Assembly (NCBI GenBank): GCA_009993635.1
Contig: JAACTC010000005.1
Location: 620,001-684,000 of the forward strand
Direction of reading: 5' to 3'
Source: Erythrobacter sp.
GTDB lineage: Bacteria; Pseudomonadota; Alphaproteobacteria; Sphingomonadales; Sphingomonadaceae
Length of the DNA: 64,000 nt
The notes beneath the pieces were generated by a model. That model ran no database searches. It was given only the letters and a program-made list of their open reading frames with translations, and was not told the origin of the DNA. Both the position numbers and the translations under genes were made by a program. This document shows positions 43,972-53,825 of the stretch, in pieces. Position 1 is the first letter of the stretch. Each line of letters begins with the position of its first letter.

Positions 43972-45143
43972 GCATCGACCGCGTCATATCGCTTGGCTGC
44001 CGCCTCAACCATGCCGAGAGCGAGCGTATCGCCGCGCTGGTGGAGGCTGAGCCGGACCTGGTTGTGGTCAATTCCTGCTCGGTCACGCGAGAGGCGGTGC
44101 GCCATACGCGGCAGGCGATCCGCCGTGCGCGCAAGGCACATCCCGATGCGCGCCTGCTGGTGACCGGCTGCGCGGCAGAGACCGAACGCGATGCCCTGGG
44201 CGCAATGGCGGAAGTGGACGGCTTCGTCGCCAATGCCGCGAAACTCGATGCGCGCAGCTGGAACGTGGCCGAACCGAAGGTGCCGCTGCGCCAGCAGGGC
44301 ACCCGCGCGTTCGTCGGCGTGCAGAACGGCTGCGATCATGCCTGCACTTTTTGCAGCATCCCTGCCGGCCGCGGCGTGAGCCGATCCGATCCAGTCGCCA
44401 CCGTGCTTCACGCGGTCGAAACCCGGCTGCTGGAGGGCGCGCGCGAAGTCGTGCTGACCGGAGTGGACCTGACCAGCTGGGGCCACGATCTCCCCGGCGA
44501 ACCGGGGTTGGGCATGCTTGTCGCCGCGATCCTCGATGAATTCCCCCAGTTATCGCGCCTGCGCCTGTCATCGGTCGACGGGATCGAGATCGACGGTGGG
44601 TTGTTCGATCTGATCGCGACAGAGCCCCGGGTGATGCCGCACCTGCACCTCTCATTGCAACACGGCAGCGACCTGATCCTGAAGCGGATGAAGCGGCGCC
44701 ACAGCCGCGCGCAGGCAATCGACCTGGTCTCGCGGCTGAAGGATCGGCGGCCCGAAATCGCCATCGGGGCAGACCTGATCGCGGGCTTCCCCACCGAAAC
44801 CGACGCCCACCATGCGGATAACCTGTCGATCATCGAGCAATGCGGGATCGTTCACGGTCATATCTTCCCCTACTCGCCGCGCGATGGGACGCCCGCCGCA
44901 CGGATGCCGCGGGTGGATCGCGCCACAGTCAAATCACGCGCCGCCGATCTGCGCGCTGCGGTGCGCACCATCCGCGATCAATGGCTGGAAAGCCTGCTGA
45001 ACGAAGAGCACGCCGTGCTCGCGGAAAAGGACGGCAGCGGCTATACTCCGCACTTCGCCCGCGTGGCCCTCCCCGAAAAGGCCGCGCCGGGCAGCATCGT
45101 GAACCTCACCCCCACCCGTATCATCGAAGGAATGCTCGCATGA
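43968..45143 (+). CDS. mtaB: tRNA threonylcarbamoyladenosine methylthiotransferase (MtaB)
   Basis: The 391-residue radical SAM enzyme adds a methylthio group to t6A37 of tRNA. The N-terminal methylthiotransferase domain supplies three Fe-S cysteines (SLGCRLNHAESER, VVNSCSVT, VTGCAAE), and the radical SAM domain has CDHACTFCSIP (CX3CX2C). A TRAM-like C-terminus ends the protein. The start is TTG 43968, giving MSIDRVISLGCRLN. The larger open frame reading back into dapF is a shadow. Coupled to dapF and ftsY by four-base overlaps. Confidence 0.93.
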   Translation: MSIDRVISLGCRLNHAESERIAALVEAEPDLVVVNSCSVTREAVRHTRQAIRRARKAHPDARLLVTGCAAETERDALGAMAEVDGFVANAAKLDARSWNVAEPKVPLRQQGTRAFVGVQNGCDHACTFCSIPAGRGVSRSDPVATVLHAVETRLLEGAREVVLTGVDLTSWGHDLPGEPGLGMLVAAILDEFPQLSRLRLSSVDGIEIDGGLFDLIATEPRVMPHLHLSLQHGSDLILKRMKRRHSRAQAIDLVSRLKDRRPEIAIGADLIAGFPTETDAHHADNLSIIEQCGIVHGHIFPYSPRDGTPAARMPRVDRATVKSRAADLRAAVRTIRDQWLESLLNEEHAVLAEKDGSGYTPHFARVALPEKAAPGSIVNLTPTRIIEGMLA

Positions 45144-46084
45144 GCGACGAGAGCGCCTCCTCCAGCTGGAGCGACCGCCTGCTGGGCGGCTTTCGCAAGA
45201 CTTCCGACCGCCTGACCGAAAATATCGCTCCGGTCGGCCAGGCGCGCGGCAACACCCGGCTCGACGATGCGACGCTCGACGAGATCGAGGATGCGCTGAT
45301 CATGTCGGACCTCGGCCCCGAAGCCGCGGGCCGCGTGCGCGAGGCGCTGCGCGAACAGCGGTTCGGCAACGAGATTACCGAGCGGCAGTTGCGCGAGGCG
45401 GTGGCAGAGGAGATCGCCGCGATCCTGCGCCCCGTCGCCAAGCCGCTGGAAGTCACCGCCTTTCCACGCCCGCAAGTGGTGCTGGTAATCGGCGTCAACG
45501 GCAGTGGCAAGACCACCACCATCGCCAAGCTGGCGCACCTGTTCATGGAAGACGATTACGAGGTGATGCTGGCCGCAGGCGATACCTTCCGCGCGGCGGC
45601 CATCGGGCAGCTCCAGACCTGGGCGGATCGTGTCGGCGTGCCGCTGGTGCGCGGGCCGGAGGGCGGCGACCCGGCCAGCATCGTGTTCGACGCAGTCAAG
45701 CGTGGGACGGACGAGGGCACCGATGTGCTGGTGGTCGACACCGCCGGCCGGTTGCAGAACAAGCGTGAATTGATGGACGAGCTGGCCAAAATCCGGAAAG
45801 TTCTGGGCCGTCTGAACCCCGAGGCGCCGCACGATGTCGTGCTGGTGCTCGATGCCACCAATGGCCAGAACGCGCTCAGCCAGATCGATGTGTTTCAGGA
45901 AGTCGCTGGTGTGACCGGCCTGATCATGACCAAGCTGGATGGCACCGCTCGCGGCGGGGTTCTGGTCGCCGCAGCGCAGAAATACGGCCTGCCGATCCAT
46001 GCCATCGGGGTGGGCGAACAGCTCGACGATCTTCGCCCGTTCGATCCCGATCTGGTCGCGCGGGTGATTGCGGGGGTGGCGTAA
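45140..46084 (+). CDS. ftsY: Signal recognition particle receptor FtsY
   Basis: The 314-residue SRP GTPase has an N domain followed by a G domain with G1 GVNGSGKTTTIAKLA, DTFRAAA, G3 DTAGRLQNK and G4 TKLDGTARGG. It receives ribosome-SRP complexes at the membrane. The acidic A domain of E. coli FtsY is missing, as in many alphaproteobacteria. ATG 45140 overlaps the mtaB stop. Confidence 0.96.
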   Translation: MSDESASSSWSDRLLGGFRKTSDRLTENIAPVGQARGNTRLDDATLDEIEDALIMSDLGPEAAGRVREALREQRFGNEITERQLREAVAEEIAAILRPVAKPLEVTAFPRPQVVLVIGVNGSGKTTTIAKLAHLFMEDDYEVMLAAGDTFRAAAIGQLQTWADRVGVPLVRGPEGGDPASIVFDAVKRGTDEGTDVLVVDTAGRLQNKRELMDELAKIRKVLGRLNPEAPHDVVLVLDATNGQNALSQIDVFQEVAGVTGLIMTKLDGTARGGVLVAAAQKYGLPIHAIGVGEQLDDLRPFDPDLVARVIAGVA

Positions 46085-46100
46085 ACCCTTGCGCTTCCCA

Positions 46101-46175
46101 TGCGGTTCGTGGTGAGCCTGTCGAACCGCGAACGTGGGCGCCAGGTTCGCCCCTCGACAGGCCCAGGACGAACGG
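46101..46175. repeat. REP-like imperfect inverted repeat (copy 2)
   Basis: The left arm contains GGTTCGTGGTGAGCCTGTCG and the right arm, at 46151-46175, contains CCCTCGACAGGCCCAGGACG. They pair imperfectly and share the TGAGCCTGTCGA core with the repeat at 32278-32369. It lies between ftsY and ispZ in the only gap of that block. Confidence 0.7.
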
Positions 46176-46179
46176 AAGC

Positions 46180-46848
46180 ATGACAGTAGAGACCCCCCAA
46201 ACCACCGAAGCGCAACCGAAACCCAAATCGGGCTGGCTCAACGTCGCGATCGATTATGGCCCGCTGATCGTGTTTCTGGTCTCGTTCTACCTGTTCCGGC
46301 CCGATGGCGAGGATTCGGTCGGCACCCTGCTGGCCATCATGAAATCGACCGGGGCGTTTATCGTGGCGGCGATCGCGGCGCTGATCGCGAGCAAGCTGAT
46401 CACCGGGCAAGTGTCGAAGATGCTGATGCTCTCGACCGTGCTGATCGTCGGCTTCGGCGGGATGACGATCCTGCTGCGCGATCCCTTCTACGTGCAGGTC
46501 AAGCCGACCGTGCTCTACGCTTTCTTCGGCATCGTGCTGCTGGTCGGCTGGCTGCGCGGCAAGGCATTCCTGCAATGGCTGCTGGAGGCCGCGTTCGAAG
46601 GCTTGAGCCAGGAAGGCTGGCTCAAACTGTCGCGCAACTGGGGCTTTTTCTTCCTGTTCCTGGCCGTGCTGAACGAGGTGCTGCGCTACAACCTGAGCTT
46701 CGAGAGCTGGCTGTGGGCCAAGCTGTGGGTGTTCATGGGCCTGAGCCTGGTCTTCACCCTCAGCCAGCTGCCCATGCTGCTGAAGCATGGCCTCGATCCA
46801 GAGCGTAAGGAAGGCCTGGTGGAGGAAGAACCGCCTACCGGGGCCTAA
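46180..46848 (+). CDS. ispZ: Inner membrane-spanning protein YciB (IspZ, septation protein A)
   Basis: The 222-residue protein has about five membrane helices. The family segments IDYGPLIVFLVSFYLF, KPTVLYAFFGIVLLVGW, LSRNWGFFFLFLAVLNEVL and WLWAKLWVFMGLSLVFTLSQ are all present. YciB affects cell envelope and division; its exact role is unsettled. Its stop overlaps the convergent antiporter stop by four bases. Confidence 0.93.
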   Translation: MTVETPQTTEAQPKPKSGWLNVAIDYGPLIVFLVSFYLFRPDGEDSVGTLLAIMKSTGAFIVAAIAALIASKLITGQVSKMLMLSTVLIVGFGGMTILLRDPFYVQVKPTVLYAFFGIVLLVGWLRGKAFLQWLLEAAFEGLSQEGWLKLSRNWGFFFLFLAVLNEVLRYNLSFESWLWAKLWVFMGLSLVFTLSQLPMLLKHGLDPERKEGLVEEEPPTGA

Positions 46849-48074
46849 GGCCGGGCATCGTCATTCGCTTCAGGTAAATCCTGCGTCGCAAGCAGGCCCA
46901 GCCGATTGGCCAGCCAGTTGATCGTGGGGCCCTGGATGATGCTGGACAGGAGAACCACGAAGAACACGATGTTGAAGATCGCAAAGGCGCTCGGCACGCC
47001 CGCAACGATGGGGAAGGTGGCGAGCACGATGGGCACTGCCCCTCGCAGCCCGGCCCACGACACGAACAGCTTCGCGCGCCAGCCGAACTGACGGAACGGC
47101 GCGAGGCACACGAACACGCTCAGCGGGCGGGCGATGAACATCAGGATGAATGTTATGGCGAGGCCCGGCGCAATCACGCCCGTCAGGTTCGACGGCGTGA
47201 TAAGCAGCCCCAGCGTCAGGAACATCACCACCTGCGCGAGCCACGCCAGCCCGTCCTGAAAGGTTGAGACGATCATTTTCGCCAGATAGGTACGGTTGCC
47301 CGCGACAAGCCCGGCCACATACGCGGCGAGGAAGCCGTTGCCCCCCAGAACCGAAGCCAGGCCATAAGCGATCAAGGCAGCGGCAATGGATATCACGAAA
47401 GCCAGCCCGCCGTGGCGGTATTGCGATCGTTTCAGGATTTCCGGCAGCAGGTAGCCCGCGCCGAAACCCACCGCCGCGCCCAGCACCATCTGCAGCACGA
47501 ATTGCGGCACCAGAGTGATCGGAGAAAAGTCAGGCACGGTGATGAACATCAGCGCCGCCCCGACGAGGAAGATCGCCATCGGATCGTTTGAGCCCGATTC
47601 CACCTCGATCAGCGCGGGAACGTCGCCATGCAGGTCCAGACCGGTGGACCGCAGGATGGCGAAGACGGCGGCGGCATCGGTTGAGGCCACGATCGCGCCC
47701 AGCAGAAAGCCCTGATACGGGCTGAAGCCAAGCAGCAGCACCGCAGCGAGCGCCATGATCCCTGCGCTGATCAGGACTCCAATGGTGGCGAGCACCAGCG
47801 CCGGTGTGGCCACACGCCGCACATCGCGCCAGTCTGTGTCGATACCGCCCGAAAACAGGATGAAGATGAGGCAGGCGATCCCCACGCCCTGCGTAAGAAG
47901 GTAGTCGTCGAACGCGATTCCGCCGGGCCCATCAACCCCGGCGAGCATGCCCAGACACAGGAACCCGATCAGCGCCGGAAGGCCAAAGCGACTCGACAGA
48001 GAGCCCGCAAAGACCGTCGCAAGCAGAAGGATGCCCAGAACGAGAAGGGCGACTTCGGGGCTAACGCTCAGCAT
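46845..48074 (-). CDS. CPA1-family potassium/proton or sodium/proton antiporter (NhaP2-like)
   Basis: The 409-residue protein has about twelve membrane helices. ALIEVESGSNDPMAIFLVGAAL contains the ND ion-binding pair of CPA1 antiporters, and GIACLIFILFSGGIDTD is the earlier conserved helix. SWAGLRGAVPIVLATFPI is also family-typical. The TrkA-C and CorC_HlyC domains of full-length NhaP2 are absent, leaving only the transport unit. It is followed on its upstream side by kup on the same strand, so both affect potassium balance. Ion specificity is inferred. Confidence 0.87.
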   Translation of the reverse strand: MLSVSPEVALLVLGILLLATVFAGSLSSRFGLPALIGFLCLGMLAGVDGPGGIAFDDYLLTQGVGIACLIFILFSGGIDTDWRDVRRVATPALVLATIGVLISAGIMALAAVLLLGFSPYQGFLLGAIVASTDAAAVFAILRSTGLDLHGDVPALIEVESGSNDPMAIFLVGAALMFITVPDFSPITLVPQFVLQMVLGAAVGFGAGYLLPEILKRSQYRHGGLAFVISIAAALIAYGLASVLGGNGFLAAYVAGLVAGNRTYLAKMIVSTFQDGLAWLAQVVMFLTLGLLITPSNLTGVIAPGLAITFILMFIARPLSVFVCLAPFRQFGWRAKLFVSWAGLRGAVPIVLATFPIVAGVPSAFAIFNIVFFVVLLSSIIQGPTINWLANRLGLLATQDLPEANDDARP

Positions 48075-48143
48075 GTGCCCCTGAGATACGAGCAGCGGCT
48101 AGGTGACAAGGGAAACCTCGCCCTTATGCGCCGATCTCGGGCA

Positions 48144-48162
48144 TTCGACCGGATTGGTCGAA
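48144..48162. other. Short inverted repeat between kup and the antiporter gene
   Basis: TTCGACC and GGTCGAA pair perfectly around the five-base loop GGATT in the 144-base gap between the two minus-strand genes. It may be a weak terminator for kup or an operator for the antiporter gene. Nothing else is seen in the gap. Confidence 0.4.
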
Positions 48163-48218
48163 AATCGGGCTCCACACGCGAAGGCAGAGCATTTTGCGCG
48201 CGATCCTGCTCAGGAGTC

Positions 48219-50147
48219 CTAGATCCGCACCTGCGAACCGAGCTCCACTACCCGGTTGGTCGGCAGGCTGAAGAATTCCATCGCGCTGGCTGCGTTGCGC
48301 AGCATCCAGCTGAAGATCTTCTCCCGCCACACGGGCATCCCGGGCTTGTCGCCCGGTAGCAAAGTCTGGCGGCTAAGGAAGAAGCTCGTGTCCATCATGT
48401 CGAACTTACCGCCGCAGCGGCTCATGTGCTTCAGGCCTTCGGGCACATTGGTTTCGTCCATGAAGCCGTAATGGAGCACCGCGCGGTAGAAGCCGTCACC
48501 GATTTCAGTGAACTGGCACCGCTGCTCGGGATCGACGTAGGGCACATCCTGAATCTCGACCGTCAGGATCACTACGCGTTCGTGCAGCACCTTGTTATGC
48601 TTGATGTTGTGCAGCAGCGCGGAGGGCACGCCCGCAGTGCTCGATGCCATGAAGACGGCCGTGCCGGGCACCCGCGTGGCGCTGTTCTGCGCGGACTTGG
48701 CGAAAATCTCGATCGGCAGCGCAACCTCGCTCATCCGCTCGCGCATGAGCTTGCGACCGCGCGACCATGTGGTGAGCAACAGGAAGGCGAAACCACCGAC
48801 GACCAGCGGGAACCACCCGCCCGAAGGCACCTTGGGCAGGTTCGCCGCAAAATAGGCACCATCGACGAACACGAACAGCAGCAACACCGGGATCGCGAAG
48901 AACCACTTCCATCGCCACACGGTCAGCAGCAGCACGCCCATCAGCAAGGTGTCGATGAACATCGCCCCCGTCACGGCGATACCATAGGCGCTCGCAAGGT
49001 TGCTCGACGACTGGAACATCAGAACGAGCAGGATGACCGAGACCATCAGCACGTTGTTGACGAAGGGAATGTAGATTTGCCCGCGTTCGGTCGCGCTGGT
49101 GTGTTCGGTGGAAAGGCGGGGAATGAAACCCAGCTGGATCGCCTGATGGGTGATCGAGAACGCGCCCGAAATCACCGCCTGACTGGCGATGAACGTGGCC
49201 GCGGTGGCCAGGATAACCAGTGGTAGGCGCAGCACCTCGGGCGCCATGACGAAGAAGGGGCTCTTCATCGCCTCCAGCGTTTCTGCCGGGTCCATCGCGG
49301 CGATCATCGCCCCCTGCCCGAAATAGTTGAGCAGCAGGCACGGCATGACGAAGCCGAACCAGCTGAGCCGCATCGGGCCTCGTCCGAAATGGCCCATATC
49401 GGAATACAGCGCCTCGGACCCTGTCACGGCCAGCACCACCGAACCCAGTGCAAGGAAGGCGACGTATCCGTCTGTCAGGAAGAACTGCACCGCGTACCAC
49501 GGATTCAGCGCCTGCAGGATATAGGGGTTCTGTACGATTTGGATCGTGCCCAGAACCGCGATCACGCTGAAATAGACGATCATTATGGGCGCGAACAGCT
49601 TGCCCACGGCGGCGGTGCCGCGCCGCTGGATCAGGAACAGGCCGACCAGCAGGACCAGCGCGATGGGAATCACCAGTGGCTCCAGCCCGGTATTCACCAC
49701 GGTAAGCCCTTCGACCGCGGAAAGCACGGAGATCGCGGGCGTGATCATGCTGTCGCCGTAGAACAGCGCAGTCGCGAACACGCCGAGCACGACCGTCAGG
49801 AAACCCCACCGCGACTTGCCGATATAGCGCGACAGCAGCGCGACCAGCGCCAGCGTGCCGCCCTGCCCCTTGTTGTCCGCACGCATAAGGATGGTGACGT
49901 ACTGGATCGAGACGATGAGCGTCATCGACCAGAAGATCAGGCTGACCACACCATAGATGTGCAGCTTGTCGATCGTCAGGCTGTGTTCGCCCAGAAAGGT
50001 TTCACGAAACGCATAGAGAGGGCTGGTGCCGATATCGCCGAAGACGACGCCGATCGCACCGACCGCGAGCGCGGCCTTTGGGCCCGAAGAATGCGAGCTA
50101 GTGAATTTTTCCGGCGCCAGTCCGGGTTGGACGGAGGCTTCGCTCAT
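48219..50147 (-). CDS. kup: KUP-family potassium uptake protein
   Basis: The 642-residue transporter has the signature [19 protein letters not shown] in its first helix, twelve membrane helices, and [18 protein letters not shown] in the cytoplasmic loop. A C-terminal cytoplasmic domain of about 180 residues ends the protein. It moves K+ with protons at low affinity and acidic pH. The start ATG 50147 is preferred over a longer open frame that lacks family support. Confidence 0.95.
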   Translation of the reverse strand: MSEASVQPGLAPEKFTSSHSSGPKAALAVGAIGVVFGDIGTSPLYAFRETFLGEHSLTIDKLHIYGVVSLIFWSMTLIVSIQYVTILMRADNKGQGGTLALVALLSRYIGKSRWGFLTVVLGVFATALFYGDSMITPAISVLSAVEGLTVVNTGLEPLVIPIALVLLVGLFLIQRRGTAAVGKLFAPIMIVYFSVIAVLGTIQIVQNPYILQALNPWYAVQFFLTDGYVAFLALGSVVLAVTGSEALYSDMGHFGRGPMRLSWFGFVMPCLLLNYFGQGAMIAAMDPAETLEAMKSPFFVMAPEVLRLPLVILATAATFIASQAVISGAFSITHQAIQLGFIPRLSTEHTSATERGQIYIPFVNNVLMVSVILLVLMFQSSSNLASAYGIAVTGAMFIDTLLMGVLLLTVWRWKWFFAIPVLLLFVFVDGAYFAANLPKVPSGGWFPLVVGGFAFLLLTTWSRGRKLMRERMSEVALPIEIFAKSAQNSATRVPGTAVFMASSTAGVPSALLHNIKHNKVLHERVVILTVEIQDVPYVDPEQRCQFTEIGDGFYRAVLHYGFMDETNVPEGLKHMSRCGGKFDMMDTSFFLSRQTLLPGDKPGMPVWREKIFSWMLRNAASAMEFFSLPTNRVVELGSQVRI

Positions 50148-50267
50148 AAGATCATCGCGATGGTCAACCTGCTGCGGCCACGGTGGCAACGCGCTGACGC
50201 GTTTTGCCGAAGCGACGCGCGCCGGTAGCAGTGCCTGTGTGCAAGTGCAACACGGCGCTGGCCGCGC

Positions 50268-50960
50268 TTACGGCGCGGGCGCGGCCTCCGGCGGAGGCAT
50301 GGTCGGCGCAGGCGTACGTTCGCTCTCGCTCAAAACCCGCATGACCCCGTCGAGTCGCTCCAGCTGCTGCGCGACATACTCGCGGCCCAGCGCATCCTCG
50401 TCGGATTCAGCCAGGGCCTGCGCCCAAAACTCGCGCGCTTCGGCCAGAGCGCCCGATCGCATCGCCACGATGCCGCGGAAATAGCCCGGGGCCGGATTCC
50501 CCGGCGACGTGGCCCGCGCACGCTCGAACGCAAAGCCTACCGCAGGGGTAACCTGCCCGCGCGTCTGTTCCGTCAGCGCGAGCGCCAGCGCGAGCCATGC
50601 TTCGCCATCCTGCGGATTCTCGTTCACCCCGTTGCGCAGCAGGCCAGCCGCATCCCTGTGCTGCCCACGCCGGGAAAAACCGTCTGCCGTCACCACGAAG
50701 CGCGAGGGCATGATCCCCTCTACATTGTAGAACGCGCGCCGCGCGTCGATCAGCGTCTCCGAAGTGGGCGAGACATCCACGACCATCTGGCGCGGGGAGC
50801 CCGGCTGTCCGGGAGAGCCTTGCCAGGCATAGCCCGCCAGCGCGAAGACCAGCGCCGAGGCGAACAGAGTCCATACCCGGCGTGCATCGCCCGCCAGCAA
50901 CAGGCCCGCACCAAGCGCGAGCAAGGTCATCACGCCGATAGCGATCCACGTTCCGCTCAT
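50268..50960 (-). CDS. ccmI: Cytochrome c maturation protein CcmI-like (TPR protein)
   Basis: The 230-residue protein has two N-terminal membrane segments and a TPR-containing periplasmic part (RRGQHRDAAGLLRNGVNENPQDGEAWLALALAL). In the cytochrome c maturation system CcmI/CycH presents apocytochrome to the heme lyase. It is short compared with two-domain CcmI proteins. It is the last gene of the ccm run and overlaps ccmH by four bases. Confidence 0.83.
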   Translation of the reverse strand: MSGTWIAIGVMTLLALGAGLLLAGDARRVWTLFASALVFALAGYAWQGSPGQPGSPRQMVVDVSPTSETLIDARRAFYNVEGIMPSRFVVTADGFSRRGQHRDAAGLLRNGVNENPQDGEAWLALALALTEQTRGQVTPAVGFAFERARATSPGNPAPGYFRGIVAMRSGALAEAREFWAQALAESDEDALGREYVAQQLERLDGVMRVLSESERTPAPTMPPPEAAPAP

Positions 50961-51355
50961 TCGCCACGCCTCCCCAGACGACGCACCAGCACCACGCCTG
51001 CGAGCAGTATGAAAAGCACCGGCAGCGCGAATAGTGGCCAGGTCGCGGCGTCGAAGCCGGGCCGGTACGTCACGTAGTCGCCATAACGTTCAACCAGCCA
51101 GGCGCGCACCTCGTCCGGGCTTTCGCCCGCTGCGATGCGGCTGCGCACCTGGTGGCGCATGTCGCCCGCCATCGGTGCGTCGCTGTCGGCGATGGATTGC
51201 GACTGGCAGGTAAGGCAGCGCAACTCTTCCATCAGGGCCTGCGCAGCGGCCTCTGCCTGCGGATCGGCGAGCTGGGTATTCGCCAGCGGGGCGGACGAAA
51301 CCGCCTGACCCGCTCCGGGCGCGGCGATCGCCAGCAGGGCGGCGGCCAGCATCAT
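50957..51355 (-). CDS. ccmH: Cytochrome c maturation protein CcmH
   Basis: The 132-residue protein has a signal peptide, the redox motif EELRCLTCQSQSIADSDAPMA (LRCxxCQ), and VERYGDYVTYRP, then a C-terminal membrane helix. It reduces apocytochrome heme-binding cysteines for attachment. ATG 51355 overlaps the ccmG stop. Confidence 0.95.
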   Translation of the reverse strand: MMLAAALLAIAAPGAGQAVSSAPLANTQLADPQAEAAAQALMEELRCLTCQSQSIADSDAPMAGDMRHQVRSRIAAGESPDEVRAWLVERYGDYVTYRPGFDAATWPLFALPVLFILLAGVVLVRRLGRRGE

Positions 51356-51879
51356 TGCGCCTGCTCCCACTCGGCATACAGCGCGTCGACATCGCTTTCG
51401 CGAATATCGCCGATATGCTGGTAGCGGATCACGCCCTTGCCATCGATCACGAAGGTTTCAGGGACGCCCGAAGACCCGACGGCAAGTTGAAGTTCGGCAA
51501 TATCGTCACGCGCGACAGCTTCGTAGGGGTCGCCGTAGGTTTCGAGAAACTTGGCGATCGCCTCCGGCTCGTCACGAATGGCGACGCCAACGATAGGCAC
51601 GCCGCGGTCTGCCAGTTCCATCAACTGGGGCGCTTCTGCGATGCACGGCACGCACCATGTCGCCCACACGTTGAGCAACCGCGGCTTGCCGTCGGCGAAC
51701 ATGCCCGACGCGACGCGCGGGGCCTCGTCGGTCGCGCCCGGCAGGTCGAATGCGGGGAGCGGCTTGCCAATCATCGTGCTGCGGACGAATTCATCCTTTG
51801 GCTGGGTCAGCTGGTAAGTCGCCAGGCCGAGAAAAAGGACCAGCAGTGCGAATGGAAGGATCAGCCACAACCGTTTCAT
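51352..51879 (-). CDS. ccmG: Thiol:disulfide interchange protein CcmG/DsbE
   Basis: The 175-residue membrane-anchored thioredoxin has an N-terminal helix, active site VWATWCVPCIAEAP, and GSSGVPETFVIDGKG with the conserved cis-proline. It reduces apocytochrome or CcmH thiols. It overlaps ccmF by four bases. Confidence 0.95.
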   Translation of the reverse strand: MKRLWLILPFALLVLFLGLATYQLTQPKDEFVRSTMIGKPLPAFDLPGATDEAPRVASGMFADGKPRLLNVWATWCVPCIAEAPQLMELADRGVPIVGVAIRDEPEAIAKFLETYGDPYEAVARDDIAELQLAVGSSGVPETFVIDGKGVIRYQHIGDIRESDVDALYAEWEQAQ

Positions 51880-53825
51880 GCGGCGTCCCTTTCTGCCCGG
51901 CGCCGGGCGAATTCCTCGCGGATTTTGCGGCGTCGGACGCTGGAGCGCAGATGGCCGAATATCGACAGCACCCCGCCCAGTGCGATCAGGATGCCGCCAT
52001 ACCAGATCAGCGTGACGAACGGCTTCCACCACAGGCGCAGCTGCCAGCGGCCATCGCCCGCAGCCTCGCCCAGGATGCCGTATAGCTGCCCATTCCACAG
52101 GGTGAGCAGCGCAGCTTCGCTGGTGCCCTGAAAGGGCTGCGTGAAATAACGGGCCTGCGGGCGCAGCAGGGTGTCCACACCGTTGCCGGTGACCGCGATC
52201 TTGCCTTCGAGCGCAGTCCAGTTCGGCCCGGCAACAGGCTCGACCGATTCAAGCCGGGCAAGGAAGGGGCCGATCTCCACCTGATCGCCGGTTCGCACCG
52301 CGACCAGACGCTCGACCGAAAAGGCGCTTTCGCTCGCCATCCCGCACAGGCTCACCGCCAGTCCGAAATGCGCCAGCATCGATCCCCACAGCGCCAGCGG
52401 CACGCGGCGCAACTGGCGACCGCGCAGCGGCAGCCAGCTTGCCAGCGCAAGCGCCGCGGCAAGCGCCAGCCCGATGGTCGCGAGCACGCCTGCGCCGGTG
52501 AACAGCACCAGCACCGAGACGCTGCCGGCAAGGATCGCGCAAACTATCGCAAGGGGCACTGCCACGCGCGAGAGGCTGTCGCGCTTCCAGCGCAGCAGCG
52601 GGCCGATCAGCAGCACAAGGAACATCGGAACCGCGAAAATCGCCGTCACCGGATTGTAGTAGGGTGGGCCGATCGACACGCGGGTGCCGAAAGCCTCCGC
52701 AAGCAGCGGATAAAGCGTGCCCAGCAGCACGACCGCCAAAATCGCGCTCAACATCACGTTGTTGACCACCAGCGCGCCCTCGCGGCTGACCATGGCGAAC
52801 CGCTTGCCCTCTGCCAGCGAACCTGCGCGCAGGGCGAAGAGCGCGAACGCTCCGCCGATGTAAATCGTCAGCAGCACCAGGATGAACGCCCCTCGTTCCG
52901 GATCGACTGCAAAGGCATGAACGCTGGTAAGGATGCCCGACCGCACCAGGAAGGTGCCAACCATGCTCATGGAAAAGGCGACCACGCCCAGCAGGATGGT
53001 CCACGTGCGCAGCGCGTCCCGCGCCGCCAGGACGCTGACCGAATGGAGCAGTGCGGTCGCCGCCAGCCACGGCATCAGCGATGCATTCTCGACCGGGTCC
53101 CAGAACCACCAGCCTCCCCAGCCCAGCTCGTAATAGGCCCAATAGCTGCCCGCCGCGATGCCCAGCGTCAGCGCAACCCATGCGGCGAGCACCCATGGCC
53201 GCATGACCCGTGCCAGCTCCGGCCCGGCCTGCCTGGTGATGAGCGCGGCAACGACGAAGCTGAACGCGACCGACAGGCCGACATAGCCGAGATAAAGCGT
53301 CGGCGGATGCATCGCGAGGCCGATGTCCTGAAGCAGCGGGTTGAGCCCCGCCCCTATTTCGGCGGGCGGATCGAGCCGCGCGAAGGGGTTCGAACTCAGC
53401 AGCAGGAAGCCGAAGAAACCCAGCGCCACGAAGCCCTGCGCCGCCAGTGCCGCCTTCATGAAGCGGTCGTCCATGCGTTTCTCGAACAAGGCGACCAAGG
53501 CGCTGCAGAGGCCCAGGATCGTGACCCATAGCAGCATGGAGCCTTCGTGGTTCCCCCATGCACCCGAGATGCGGTAGATCAGCGGCTTGTCCGGATTGCT
53601 GTTGGCAGCGACCAGCGCGACGGAGAAATCGGTCACCGCGAAGACGCGCAGCAGGCAGGCGAAGGAGATCACCAGCAACAGGCTCTGGACGATCGCGGCC
53701 GGACGCGCGAGCGCACCCACCGCAGAATCCGCGCCCCCGCCCACGCCGATTGCGCCCGACACGAATTGCAGCACGCAAAGGCCCGCGGCGAGCCACAGGG
53801 CGGCGAGACCGAGTTCGGCGATCAT
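51876..53825 (-). CDS. ccmF: Heme lyase CcmF
   Basis: The 649-residue protein has about fifteen membrane helices and the WWD domain (ELGWGGWWFWDPVENASLMPW) that handles heme. It includes ISGAWGNHEGSMLLWV and AMHPPTLYLGYVGLSVAF with conserved His. It attaches heme from CcmE to apocytochrome c. The length matches the family. Confidence 0.96.
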   Translation of the reverse strand: MIAELGLAALWLAAGLCVLQFVSGAIGVGGGADSAVGALARPAAIVQSLLLVISFACLLRVFAVTDFSVALVAANSNPDKPLIYRISGAWGNHEGSMLLWVTILGLCSALVALFEKRMDDRFMKAALAAQGFVALGFFGFLLLSSNPFARLDPPAEIGAGLNPLLQDIGLAMHPPTLYLGYVGLSVAFSFVVAALITRQAGPELARVMRPWVLAAWVALTLGIAAGSYWAYYELGWGGWWFWDPVENASLMPWLAATALLHSVSVLAARDALRTWTILLGVVAFSMSMVGTFLVRSGILTSVHAFAVDPERGAFILVLLTIYIGGAFALFALRAGSLAEGKRFAMVSREGALVVNNVMLSAILAVVLLGTLYPLLAEAFGTRVSIGPPYYNPVTAIFAVPMFLVLLIGPLLRWKRDSLSRVAVPLAIVCAILAGSVSVLVLFTGAGVLATIGLALAAALALASWLPLRGRQLRRVPLALWGSMLAHFGLAVSLCGMASESAFSVERLVAVRTGDQVEIGPFLARLESVEPVAGPNWTALEGKIAVTGNGVDTLLRPQARYFTQPFQGTSEAALLTLWNGQLYGILGEAAGDGRWQLRLWWKPFVTLIWYGGILIALGGVLSIFGHLRSSVRRRKIREEFARRRAERDAA

